This document shows positions 12,212 through 23,100 of a stretch of 64,000 bases of DNA, piece after piece. The stretch's first letter is position 1. Each line of letters starts with the position of its first letter. Under the pieces are notes generated by a model that did no database searches, was not told where the DNA came from, and saw nothing but the letters and a program-made list of their open reading frames with translations. The translations under genes were made by a program, and so were the position numbers. This DNA is from Wurfbainia villosa (taxonomy: Eukaryota > Streptophyta > Magnoliopsida > Zingiberales > Zingiberaceae), in NCBI GenBank assembly GCA_025175895.1, contig CM046005.1, positions 59,792,325 through 59,856,324 on the forward strand, given 5' to 3'.

Positions 12212-12609
12212 TGTTGGTGCAGTAGGCACCTAAGTCGAACCTGAGTTTTGATTATAGCAAACGATACAAAGTTAAACTTATGTTGTTATCTCACGAGCTG
12301 AATCGAGTGTGCAGAAGATTGCTAAAGCTGGAGCTGAAGGCTAGCGACACCAGGAGGAAGCCGGGTGGTCGGGCGACACTCGAGTGACTTCGGAGGGAGC
12401 CGAAGGAATCGAGTGGAAGGCCAGAAGCAAAAGTGACATGGTAAGTAACGAGGTAAGCTCGTGTGTGCGAGCGTAAGTGAGGTCGTATCCTCCTTACGGG
12501 GATGGTCTTAAGCGTAGATCCGACCAAAGACATCACATCGATGGTCTAGGTCAAGATCGGACGGTCGAAGGCTGTCGAAATAATGTTTTCTTTGAGCTAA
12601 CTTTGCCTT

Positions 12610-12735
12610 GCAGCTAGCATCAGTCGAGTGTCAGCTTGGAGGAGTCGACTGCCCTTCATCAGTCGATTGTCTACTGTCAACACTCGACTGATGCTACCAT
12701 CAGTCGACTAATGATGGCCATCAGTCGACTGATGG
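12610..12735. repeat. Palindrome cluster (AGTCGACT words) in LTR of A
   Basis: About six copies of (AT)CAGTCGACTGAT-like words are packed into about 125 bp, some exact palindromes (for example 12701-12709 and 12722-12732) and some degenerate. The same words recur in the LTR of element H (34610-34950). Palindromic motif clusters in the LTR are described for Sireviruses, with a different core in maize. Confidence 0.75.
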
Positions 12736-12839
12736 TCAATGATCAACTTCGAGGAGTCAAGGCTTATCACCCCATTTCAAGGAGGTTTTGTGTCCATTTG
12801 TGATTGGTTGAAGACCCATTAGATGAGGGGCTCAAAGGC

Positions 12840-12847
12840 TATAAAAG
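12840..12847 (+). promoter_or_regulatory. TATA box of element A LTR
   Basis: TATAAAAG followed by GAGGG, in the middle of the LTR, the expected position for a copia promoter. The same box is at 3004-3011 (minus) in B. Confidence 0.7.
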
Positions 12848-13370
12848 GAGGGCTTGTCTTAGGGTTTTTCATCAATTAAAAAGGCTTCCAAGTGCTTCCG
12901 ATACGCTCCGACTCTCCGACATCCCTACAACGAAGCGCTGCCGAGACGACGACTAGAGCTTCAACCTCCAACCTTTGAAGTCGTGGGTAACGAAAGTTTA
13001 AATTGTATTTCAGTTTATTTTTTAGTAAAGCTTTCATTATAACGAGGAGAGGCGAAGTGTCCCTCTACCTCGAGCTTTTGTCATTTTGTGTATCCGTCTA
13101 ACTCCTACCTTCAACGAGGAGGAGTTCTTTAGTAGTTTGCCCTCCGTACGTGGTCAAGGACCACTAGGGCCTTGGAGTAGTAGCCTTCGGCTATGAACCA
13201 AGTAAAACCCTTGTGTCTATTGTCTCTCTTGTTTTGTTTTTATCTTCCACTGTGTCTACTCGCATTTTAACGAACGATTTTGAACGAAAAATTTCTATCG
13301 CTATTCACCCCCCCCTCTAGCGATCCGCTCGATCCAACATGACATTGTACCAATTTACACGTAACCCTAA

Positions 13371-14405
13371 GGGTACGTTTGGTTGGGGGTTTTTGTTGAT
13401 AACCTTGTTAGGTTATAAACAAAAACCTTGTTTGGTTTAGGTTATAAACAATTACTTGGTAATTGATCATTACCAAGTTATGAACAAAAACCTTTTTAGG
13501 GGGAATCGAAAAACCTTAGAGAACCAAGGTTTTTGTTGATTCCCGGGGTTAAGGAAACTTTTTTCCAATATTACCCCAAGCAATATATTAAATGACAATT
13601 TGTCAAAACTCAATCGATTTGTCGTCCGTCGTCGGTGCGCCGTCTTTGGCCGGTCGCCGCCGTCGCTTCGCCATTGTCGGCCGCCCGCGCTTCGTCAGCC
13701 GGCCGCCGTCGGCCACCACCCACCGCTTCGCCACGCCCGCCATCGCCCCGCCCGCCGCCGCCACCGCCGCCCTGCCGATTCTGCGTCGCCGCCCGTCGTC
13801 GGCCGCCGCCGCCCGTCGTCGGCCGCCGCCGCCCGTCGTCAGCCGCCGCTGCCCGTCGTCGGCAGCCGCCGCTGCCCGTCGTCGGCCGGCGCCGCCGCCC
13901 GTCGTCGGCCGGCGCCGCCGCCCGTCGTCGTCCACCGCGGTGCCATCATCGCCCTGCCACCGCCGTCGCCGCCGTCGTCGCCGCCCCTCCACCGCCACCG
14001 TCGTCGGCCGCCGGATTTGCCCGTCCGGCCGCCGCCGTCGCTCATCGGCCAGCTACGTCGTCGGCCGTCGCCGCCGCCCGTTGCCGGCCGTCGTCGCCGC
14101 CGCCCCTCGCCGGCCCCCGTCGCCGTCCGTCGCCCCGCCGCGCCGCCCTCGTCGGCCCGTCGCCGCCGCCGCCTCGCCCGATCGCTTCGCCATCGTCGGC
14201 CGCGTCGTCGGTCGTATCATTAATATTTACATTGATTGAGCAAAGACAAAGGATAATTTATTAAAATGTTAAACTAAGTTATATATTAAAACCTCCAACC
14301 AAACAAGGTTTTTATCTAAGGTTATACTTTATTCCAAGGTTATATTTTATTCTCTAGTAATCACATAACTAAGGTTATGTATGATTACTTGAACCAAACG
14401 CACCC
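13371..14405. mobile_element. PIF/Harbinger (Tourist)-like MITE with GC-rich core
   Basis: Terminal inverted repeats GGGTACGTTTGGTT (13371) and AACCAAACGCACCC (ending 14405) differ at one base of 14. They are flanked on both sides by TAA (13368-13370 and 14406-14408), the 3-bp target duplication of PIF/Harbinger elements. AT-rich arms with AACCTTGTTTGGTT-like words in inverted orientation lie inside each end. No transposase is present, so it is non-autonomous. The middle (about 13610-14218) is unlike the arms: almost pure G+C. An alternative is a hAT-type element, but no 8-bp duplication is visible. Confidence 0.8.
13610..14218. repeat. GC-rich degenerate tandem repeat core of the MITE
   Basis: The stretch is dominated by GCCGCC and GTCGTCGG words. 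The ten-mer GCCCGTCGTC starts at 13791, 13811, 13831, 13851, 13874, 13897 and 13920, that is, spacings of 20, 20, 20, 23, 23 and 23. Neither period is a multiple of three, so the long Pro/Ala/Arg frames on both strands are a composition effect, not genes. Confidence 0.85.
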
Positions 14406-14499
14406 TAAGAGAACTCGGGGTAGCTAGCCACCGAACTTATTAGGGCAACTTTCAAGGGCGGTCTAGGGGCACGTGGGCGATCTAAGAGCCTGGTACATG

Positions 14500-15870
14500 C
14501 TACTTCAAAGTAAAATACTTCCTTTATATATGCCTTACTTATTTTTGTCATTTAACGAGTATTTTACATGATCATAATCAGAAACCCATATAGGAAGCCT
14601 TTCAAGACATTTGATCATGCTCTTTGTCCCCAAAACTCATAGGGGAAGAATCTTGTGATCTTTACGTCTTGCTTCCAATGAAATATTCAAAGTAAAATAC
14701 TTCCTTTATATATGACTTACTTATTTTTGTCATTTAACAAGTATTTCACATGATCATACTAGAAAACCCATATAGGAAGCCTTTCAAGACATCTAATCAT
14801 GCTCTTTGTCCCCAAAACTCGTAGGGGAAGCATCTTGTGATCGTTACATCCTTCTTCCAATGAAATATTCAAAGTAAAATACTTCCTTTATATATGACTT
14901 ACTGATCTTTGTCATTTATCAAACATTTAACATTATCATACACCCAAAACTCATATAGGAAGTGTTTCAAGACATGCGATCATGCTCTTTGTCCCCAAAA
15001 CTTATAGGGGAAGCATCTTTGTGATCTTATGTCTTGATTCAACATGAAATATACCTATAAATATATATGACCTACTTATTTTATCATTTAACCAACATGT
15101 AACATGATCATACTTCAAAAACTCATATAGGGAGTCTTTCAAGACATTTAATCATACTCTTTGTCCCCAAAACTCATAAGGGAAGCCTCTTTGCGATCTT
15201 TACATCTTGCTTCAAAAAAAATATACTTAAAATACCTAAAAATACAAACAACCATAATCTGTACAGGATCTATAAATCTGAATAAAACCATGATACTAGA
15301 AGCTAGATGTGCAAATCAAAGAGTTACTTATGCTATTGGTGAGAGATAGCATCTTAGTGATCTTATGTCTTGCTTAAAACAACATATACCTTACCTATAA
15401 ATCTAAACACACCTATATAATCTGATAAAAATATATTTTTATCATTTATCAAACATTTAACATGATCATATTCCTAAAAACTCATATAGGAAGCCTTTCA
15501 AGACATTCGATCATGCTCTTTGTCCCCAAAACTTATAGGGGAAGCATCCTTACGATCTTTACCTCTTGCTTCCAATGAAATATACTTAAAATACCTAAAA
15601 ATACAAACAAACATAATCTGGATAGAACATATAAATCCGAATAAAACATGGTGATAGAAGCTAAATGGGCATATCAAAGAGTTACTTATGTTATAAGTGA
15701 GAAATAACATCTTTGTGATCTTAGATCTTGCTTAAAAAGACCTATACCTCAACTATAAATCTGATCACACATATATATCATCTGATCCAAACATATAATC
15801 TTCAAAACATATGAAAAGAAGCTATATAAAACAATCGAAGAACTACTTATACTGCAGGTGAGAGATACTT
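14500..15870. repeat. 182-bp diverged tandem repeat in block J
   Basis: Units share CATATAGGAAGCCTTTCAAG and TCTTTGTCCCCAAAACT. The latter starts at 14621, 14803, 14986, 15158 and 15517 (spacings 182, 183, 172 and 359, the last about two units). The first three units are the most alike; later ones carry insertions. Short open frames inside (15161-15349, 15498-15710) follow the repeat and are not genes. Confidence 0.8.
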
Positions 15871-16317
15871 ATATCCTCTCGCTATCGTACTAGTATACCG
15901 CTAGGGTTTTTATTAGATGAAGAACTTCCCTTGTTTCTTAGCCTTAGGAGTGATCCTCTAGCATATACTAAGCTTTTGTATCCCCTTTAAACCCTCTCAA
16001 AGAACACCAAACAAGGCTTTAGGGTTTCGGATGGAGTTGGAGGAAGGAGGAGGAGTTCGGTGGAGTACCAACACAAGGAGTCCTAGAGCTTGGGATGAAA
16101 AAGGGAGGAAGGAGAATGAGAAATTTCGGCCAAGGATGAGGAAGAAGGAGAATGAAGAAGGAAAGTGGGGGTTTCTTCCTATCTTCTCTTAATTCTTCTC
16201 TTTAATACCTAGGGAATGAACACTCGTCATCCTTTCATGGGGGGATGAACCAACTCCTCACCTTCCCATATATATTCTTTGTATATTATTTATATATCTT
16301 AGCCAAGAATCATCCTA

Positions 16318-16371
16318 TGGTCTAGTGGTGTCAAGGCTACCTCCCTATTAGGAGGTTCATGGTTCAAATCC
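16318..16371 (+). other. tRNA-like A/B-box segment (not a tRNA gene)
   Basis: An A-box match (TGGTCTAGTGG, 16318-16328) and an exact B-box match (GGTTCAAATCC, 16361-16371) are 32 bases apart, the spacing of a tRNA or tRNA-derived SINE head. They are followed by a TTTTATTTTATTTTA tail. The strand is opposite to that of block J. A folded tRNA with acceptor stem is not evident. A similar segment is in S, again antisense. Confidence 0.55.
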
Positions 16372-16568
16372 TATCTATAGCGAACCATACTTTTTATTTT
16401 ATTTTATTTTATTTTAAACCTTTTATGGGCGATAAAATCCATATAATTACCATGAACAGTTTTAGAATTTTATGGGCATTACAGTGACATTAAGGCAAAA
16501 TTGGGTTCAACTATAGAAATGACAATTTGGGCTTAACACATAGGTATTTAATACCATAGTATTTTACC

Positions 16569-18290
16569 TGTTGGGATGTACACTGAAAACCTAGCCTTTG
16601 TATTGACATCTTCATTTTGAAATAAGAATCACATGATCATTGTTTTCATATTTATAGTTATACATATTGTCTGATACTTTACATTGTAGATAACATGGTG
16701 TGTGGTGTCACATAGAAGATCATGTTATTAGTTCCTTGTAGAGTATAAGTAGAGGCTCATAACCAAGATGGTTTTGGACAAACCATTAGCATGGTTGTAG
16801 AGTAATTTGGTATTTGTTTATCTTGACCATAGAATTATACTAGTACACTTTGTGTGTAATGAGCATGACCGACAAAGAGGTGATTCAATTTATTGCTGAC
16901 TACATAATTGAATCGGACCTCGGATATTATGATGTACATGCTCTTAATCCTGATATAATAACGGGCACATGTACTTAATATTTATTTCATTGATTTACCA
17001 ATGGACGAGATTTATGGGTTAAATAAATAGGCCCGGTAAGTTGGGAAATAATATTATTTACATGGTGTGTCATTGATTATAGGAGGAAATCATGTCCTAT
17101 GTATTAGGATGATGATGTCCCCTTGAGGAGCTCATAAGGATCATCATGTAAATCCTGTAGGTGGACTTAGTCCAGCATGATGATAAGGTTGAGTGGTACT
17201 ACTCATGGAGTTAGATATTAATTAATTAATTGTAAGTAAATTAATTAAATTAATGGGCATTCGATATCTTAAACACGGGGAGATATTTGTACAATTAATA
17301 TATGGAGCCCATATTTAATTAAGGGGGATGGTGAGGTAGATCAATGATAATCCTCTAGTGGAATGGATTATCATTAATGGATCGAATTTTATATGGGTCG
17401 GATCCATTAGGTGGCCAAGATCTAACTCCTCCTCATATTTCCTATTGTAGCCTATTAAAACCCTCAAGAAGAAATGATCCAATGAACACGTTTAAAAGCA
17501 GGTTTGGGCAAAATCTATAAATAGGAGAGAGGCTTGGGCGAAAACCTAAGTTCTAGGGTTTGAGGTTGGCTTGGGCGGCAAGGAATAGAAGTGGTGCTAG
17601 GGTTTGTCTCCTTGGTCGGCAGCACAAGAGAGCATAGGTTTGGTTTTTCCTTCTTTCTCTCTTGGCCGACACACCATCTTCTTCTCCTAGGGCCGGTGGT
17701 GCCATCCTCTCTTCTCTTTCTCTTTGGTCAGTGGTTCCTTCTCCATTGGAAAGGGTCGGCGCCCACTTCTTCTTCTTCCTCTTCTTGGCCGGCGGCAATA
17801 ACCAAGCTAGGTGGCTTGGTGGTCGGCACTAGATAGGAGAAGAAGATCTCGGTCATCTTCCCTTGTTCGGAGCAAGCAAGGATGGGAAGACGCGATCTAG
17901 GAGGCTTTAACTCTTGGAGGATCGTTGCCCACACAATGTCCAAGAGGAGGATAGGTCATACGATAGAAGATCAAGAGGTAAACAAGAGGTATAATTCTTG
18001 TTTTGGCTCTCTTTTTGTTCTTTGTAATTGTTTACAATTGTAAGATAATAGACCCTGAAGACAAACACAAAAATCGGCGATCCGTACATCATCTATTCCA
18101 TGGCTAATCGAGGAAAAGAGTTAGGTTGCTTGAACATCAAGTTTGTTCAAGTGACGACTCAAATCGAGAAGCACGATGATGGATTGGTTGCTTGGGTAAT
18201 CCATCTTCGTTTGGATTAATTTTTTTTTAATCTGGGGACCTATGATTGGATCGCCATGCACAAGCGATAGAAGCGAAGCTTCAACCTTCA
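16569..18290 (+). repeat. Element G 5' LTR
   Basis: The LTR starts TGTTGGGATG. TATAAATA at 17516-17523 is followed by a pyrimidine-rich transcribed region (TTCTTCTTCCTC, GGCCGGCGG). The end differs from F: instead of the F ending GATCAACCCAACA, it stops at ...AACCTTCA, about 45 bp short, directly before AG and the primer binding site. It may be a deletion with a cryptic CA end, or a subfamily difference. Confidence 0.82.
17516..17523 (+). promoter_or_regulatory. TATA box of element G 5' LTR
   Basis: TATAAATA followed by GGAGAGAGG; the same words occur in the 3' LTR near 24230. This is the expected position for the element promoter. Confidence 0.6.
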
Positions 18291-18292
18291 AG

Positions 18293-18304
18293 TGGTATCA
18301 GAGC
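18293..18304 (+). promoter_or_regulatory. Primer binding site of element G
   Basis: TGGTATCAGAGC, complementary to the 3' end of initiator tRNA-Met, two bases after the LTR end. Confidence 0.92.
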
Positions 18305-19348
18305 TACGATTTCTGATTTTGTGTGTTTAGGATTTGGTTACTTTTATGCACTTATCATATATTATGTGTGCTGGATAATAGTAGGATGTGCGTAGGCTAA
18401 CTTTTTGATTGCAGCCATAAGATCCAACTATTATGGCCATATATGTTTGTATGTGATTGTATATGTGTAATTGTAATATTATTTGAATCCTCAGGGTTAA
18501 CGAGGCTAGTATTTAAGTTTTAAAATTAAGTACGGCATTGTTTAGCCACTTTTTTATTTTAGTTTACTTTAGATCTAGATTTCATGTACACTCCTTTGTG
18601 AAGTATAGGATCGATGGATGTAAATTAAAATAATTATTTTCGGCTCGGATCTCCGGATGGCTTGTGCATGGTGTATGGGGTAGCGGATGAGATGGCGACA
18701 CGACAGGAGACATATTGGAAAACAAAAGCCATAATAGTTGGAAAATATTTTTTTCATATTTATTGCCTCTTGTTTGTTATGCATGTTGTGTGCTTGGAAA
18801 ATTCATCATTTTAAATTACTAAGTGGGAGAGGGATATTTTTTTAAATTCCCATGGCCTCCATTACAATTTGACATGTGATGCAAACAAAATTGCACGTCG
18901 GCTCTGAGTGTCTTCCTCCCCATCGGATGAGTTTGTTTTATGGATCACTAGGTCAAATATGATTATAGGATATTATTTAGAAGCATGTGTACTTCCCCAT
19001 CGGAAGGCATATAATCCGAGATAATTGCCTTAGTATTGGGTAATGGTGAACACTTAGATGTAAATAAGAGTATCCTCCCCATTAGAGTCACTGCTTTTAT
19101 TTGTAGGGCTGAAGAGGAACCAACTATTAATTTTATTTGTCAAAAAGTAAGGTTGACAGGATAATAAAATTAATGGATAAAACCTCCTCTTACAAATGTA
19201 AAATTCGTATACGTCCACACTATCGTGGCATATGATATTCTCGGTGTTTTGAGGTGTTGGTTGATTTTAAAATTTTATTGTTTGAGGAATCAATAATTTT
19301 TTGAAATCTAAATGTTTTTGATCTATATGATTCTTAGGTTTCTTCAAA
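18305..19348 (+). other. Element G untranslated leader
   Basis: A leader of about 1.04 kb lies between the primer site and gag. It is closely matched by 26638-27681 of F. Conserved words include GGCTCGGATCTCCGGATGG, CTTCCTCCCCATCGGA and ACGTCCACACTATCGTGGCA. No coding frame. The conservation between copies reflects common descent. Confidence 0.75.
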
Positions 19349-20199
19349 ATGACTTTCAACCCACTTGTTGTGATACTAAAGGAAAATAAACTTACTGGAC
19401 CTAACTATGTGGATTGGAAAAGGAATCTAGACATAGTCTTAACTACTGAGGAGTACAAGTATGTATTCTTCGAAGAGTGTCATTCTAAGCCTACGGATGA
19501 TTCTGGGGTAAAGAGAAAGAGAGTTATAAGAAGTGGATAAAGGCTGATGAGATAGCGCGTTGTTACATTTTGGCTTCTATGTCAAATGTATTGCAACATC
19601 AGCATCAAGTCATGCCTACTGCTTATGACATGATGTTCAATCTTAAGGAACTTTTCAGACACCAGAATCGGGCTGCTAGGCAAGAAGCCATGAGGAACTT
19701 GATGACGACCATCATGGTTGAGGGAACACCCGTGAGGGATCTTGTTCTTAAGATGATGGCACATTTGAATGAGCTAGAAGTCCTTGGAGTTGAGATCAAT
19801 GGGGAAACCCAGGTCGATATCATTCTCCAATCACTACCTAGGAGTTTTAAGCAGTTTCGCTTGAACTACAACATGAATAAGAGGTTGTATTCATTGGCGG
19901 AGCTTATGACAGAACTCCAGGTGGCAGAGGGGCTTTTTCGTCAGAGTGCTCAAGCTCAGGCCATGGTTGCTCAGATGTTTTCTACTTCTAAGCCGAAAGG
20001 CAAGAAGAAGAAGAAACAAGGTGGAGCAAAGGTGGCGGGAGGATCTCAGGGAGGAGTGAAGAAGCCGAAAGGCAAGTGCTTCACTTGCAAGCAGACTGGA
20101 CATTGGAAGAAGGACTGCCCCAACCGAAAGCAGAACAAAGGTATATCTTTTAGTTTAGTCATTGAAACATGTTTAGCGGTGCTATCTACCGGTACCTAG
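19349..20199 (+). pseudogene. gag: gag of element G (capsid and zinc knuckle; one frameshift)
   Basis: The start ATG at 19349 begins MTFNPLVVILKENKLTGP, the usual opening of this copia gag family (xxLxENKLTGxNYxDW). A small deletion near 19510 shifts the frame; gag resumes in frame 1 at 19570. It continues with MASMSNVLQHQHQ and the capsid segment, the stretch SLPRSFKQFRLNYNMNK, a lysine-rich KGKKKKKQ tract and a CCHC zinc knuckle (CFTCKQTGHWKKDC) near 20076-20120. A stop at 20197-20199 replaces the Trp codon just before the protease. About 280 residues overall, normal for the family. Confidence 0.88.
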
Positions 20200-23100
20200 T
20201 GTGTAGATATGGGAGCCACTAATCATGTCTCTAATACTTTGTAGGGGTTCCATAAAACCAAACGACTAGCTGAGGGGGAGATTACCGTCTATATGGGCAA
20301 TGCTACGAAGGTAGTAGCTATTACAGTGAGAGATGTTTATTTATTTTTTTGATAGGAATAAAACTTTGGTTTTGAGAAATTGCCTTTATGTACCTTCATT
20401 TAGAAAGAATTTAATTTCAGTTTCTAAATTATTTTTGGATGGATATTCTATTTCTTTTAATGATAGAGTTGTTATAAAAAAGAATAGAGAGATTATTTGT
20501 TCTGGTACATTGATAGGAAATTTATACACTCTTGAACCGAAAGCTCCCACGATGCAAATAGAAAAAATAACTGATCTTCTAAATCTAATAAGAGAAAACA
20601 ACCTTCGAAAATGAACCAAACGTATCTTTGGCATCTAAGGTTAGGTCATATTAACCTAAGTAGAATTCAAAGGTTGATAGATGATGGACCTTTGGGTTCA
20701 TTAGTGGTGGAAGATTTCCCATCCTGTGAATCTTGCTTGGAAGGTAAAATGACCAAGAGGCCTTTTAAGGCCAAGGGGTATAGAGCCAAAGATGTGTTGG
20801 AATTGGTTCATTCTGATTTGTGTGGTCGTATGTCTATCCAGGCTAGAGGTGGTTTTGAATACTTCACCTCTTTTATAGACGATTATTCAAGATATGGATA
20901 CATTTACTTGATGCACCATAAGTCTGAATGCTTTGACAGGTTCAAAGAATTCAAGGTAGATGTGGAGAAACGTCAAGGTAAAAGTATTAAGACACTACGA
21001 TCTGATCATGGTGGTGAGTACCTCTTGGGAGAGTTTAGGAATTACTTATCAGAGGCTGGGATTCAATCCCAACTGTCTGCACCTGGTACACCTCAGCAGG
21101 ATGGTGCAGCGGAGCGAAGGAATATGACTCTTATGGAGATGGTTAGATCGATGATGAGTTATTCTCAATTACCAGATTTGTTCTGGGGGTATGCTCTAGA
21201 TACGACAATGTATATTCTGAAATTGGTACCATCTAAATCAGTACCTTCTACTCCCATAGAATTATAAAATGGGCGAAAGCCTAGTCTGAGATATATTCGA
21301 ATTTGGGGGAGTCCAGCACATGTGCTAAAGGTAGATGTTTGTAAGTTGCAACCTTGTACAGAAGCACGCTTGTTCGTAGGCTATCCTAGAGGAACGAAAG
21401 GTGGTTTGTTCTATAATTCTAGAGATCAGAGGGTGATCGTTAGCATGGATTCCTGATTTTTAGAGGAAGACTATGTGATGAACCACAAACCCATGACCAA
21501 GATTGTTTAGGAGGAGTTGAAAGGGGAAGTCACTACTTCAGTACCAATGGTACAAGAGGACATACCACAAGTGACTGCACCTTGTGTTATAGAGGATACA
21601 CAGGTGATACCTCATCGTAGTGGGAGGGTTGTTAGACAACCTAAGAGATTTATGTTATTGGGAGAATCTTCTGATTTGATCCCTGGCGAACATGAATTTG
21701 ATCCCTAGACATATGAGGAGGCAATCTAAGATAAAGATACGGTATCTTGGCAAAGGGCGATGAATTCTGAGATAGAATCTATGGATTCAAATCAGGTATA
21801 GGAGCTAGTAGAAGCACCCAATGGTGTAAAAGCCATTGGATGCAAGTGGATTCACAAAAGAAGGAGAGGAACAGACGGGTAGGTTGAGACCTTTAAAGCA
21901 AGGCTTGTTACGAAAGGGTATACTCAGAAAGAGGGTATCGATTATGAGGAGACCTTTTCGCCGGTAGCCATGCTTAAGTCTATCTGGATTCTCTTATCTA
22001 TTGTTGCTCATATGAATTATGAGGTTTGGCAGACAGATGTCAAGACAACTTTCCTTAATGGAAGTCTTGAAGAAAACATCTATATAGAGCAACCAGAGGG
22101 ATTCATTGCAAAGGGCAAAGAGCATCTAGTATGCAAGCTTAATCGGTCCATTTATGGATTGAAGCAAGCTTGGAAATCTTGGAACATCCACTTTGATGAG
22201 GTAATCCAGTCATTTAGATTTATTCAAAGTCTTGATGAGTCTTGTGTATACAAGAGATGTGACTGAAACGTAGTGGTCTTTCTTGTACTATATGTATATG
22301 ACATTTTGCTCATTGGCAACAATGTCAAAGTATTGTCAGACGTAAGGGTATGATTGTCCAAATAGTTTGATACGAAAGACTTGGGAGAAGTGGGACACAT
22401 CCTTGGGATCAAGGTTATAAGGGATCGCAAGAAAAGGATGTTGTGCTTATCTCAAGCTTCATACATAAACACTATTTTGGCTCGTTTTAGCATGCAGAAC
22501 TACAAGAAAGGTTTTCTACCTTTTAGGCATGGAGTACCTTTGTCTAATGAGATGTGCCCTGGAACATCAAAGGAGATAGAGGAGATGAAGGCGGTTCCTT
22601 ATGCTTTGGCAGTAGAAAGCCTCATGTATGTTATGTTATGTACGAGGCCGGATATATGTTTTGTCGTGGGCATGGTTAGCAGATATCAGAGTAATCCAAG
22701 ACAGGGACATTGGGCTGTGGTAAAGCATATATTGAAGTACCTGAGAAGGACTAGGGATTATATGTTGGTATACCAGGCAGATCAATTACTCCCTGTTGGT
22801 TACACAAATTGTGACTTCCAATAAGATAAGGATAATAGTAAGTCTACCTCAGGTTTTTTGTTTACTTTGGGAGGTGGAGCCATTGTATGGAGGAGTGTCA
22901 AGCAGAAATGCATGGCAGACTCCACCATGGAAGCTGAGTATGTGGCAGCCTCTGAGGCAACCAAAGAAGTTGTATGGCTCAGGAACTTCTTGATGGACTT
23001 GGATGTGATTCCTGGTTTGCCCAGAACTATAACAATTTATTGTGATAACAGTGGTGCAGTTGCAAACACGATGGAACCACGAACTCATAAGGCAAGTAAA

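Larger units (their letters stand above)
1..13339 (+). mobile_element. Element A: SIRE/Sirevirus-like Ty1/copia, 5' end outside window
   Basis: A plus-strand copia element enters the window already inside its pol gene. It runs to 2502, is interrupted by element B (2503-10797), resumes at 10798 and ends with its 3' LTR at 13339. The two halves join within the RNase H coding region: the codons before 2498 and after 10803 line up with uninterrupted relatives elsewhere in the window. The DNA at the two edges of B is TTAAT on the left and ATATT on the right, a 3-of-5 match at the place expected for a 5-bp target duplication. Placement in the SIRE/Maximus group rests on pol wording and on the repeated polypurine tracts before the 3' LTR. 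The 5' LTR and gag lie outside the window. Confidence 0.88.
12212..13339 (+). repeat. Element A 3' LTR
   Basis: This 1128-bp LTR runs from TGTTGGTGCAGTAGG to CGATCCAACA. The TATA box TATAAAAG is at 12840-12847. A cluster of palindromic CAGTCGACTG-type words lies at 12610-12735, upstream of the TATA box. The CCCCCCCCTCTAGCG run before the end is shared with the ends of B and D. Confidence 0.93.
14409..16483 (-). repeat. Block J: decayed LTR-like sequence related to solo LTR S
   Basis: Read on the minus strand, the right edge starts TGTAATGCCCATAAAATTC, very like the start of solo LTR S (TGTAACGCCCGTAAAATTC). It is followed in both by an A/T tail, a tRNA-like segment and then a purine/pyrimidine-biased stretch containing GGCCGAA. 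The left edge is not clear: the expected GGGCGTGACA end is not seen near 14409, and the flanking CCCTAAG belongs to the MITE target site. I infer an old, truncated gypsy-type LTR. The remaining 85 bp up to element G (16484-16568) show nothing recognisable. Confidence 0.55.

Noticed and set aside
13592..14264. Three overlapping plus-strand and two minus-strand open frames of 68-215 codons in the GC-rich block
   Set aside because: They are Pro/Ala/Arg or Gly/Arg low-complexity products of a repeat whose period (20 and 23 bp) is not a multiple of three, inside a MITE.
16318..16371. A functional tRNA gene
   Set aside because: A and B boxes are present, but I could not find a matching acceptor stem or anticodon arm; a similar segment occurs in LTR S.
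17553..17943. Several open frames on both strands in G LTRs (also 24229-24550)
   Set aside because: They lie in the pyrimidine-rich transcribed part of an LTR, in several frames at once, without family features.
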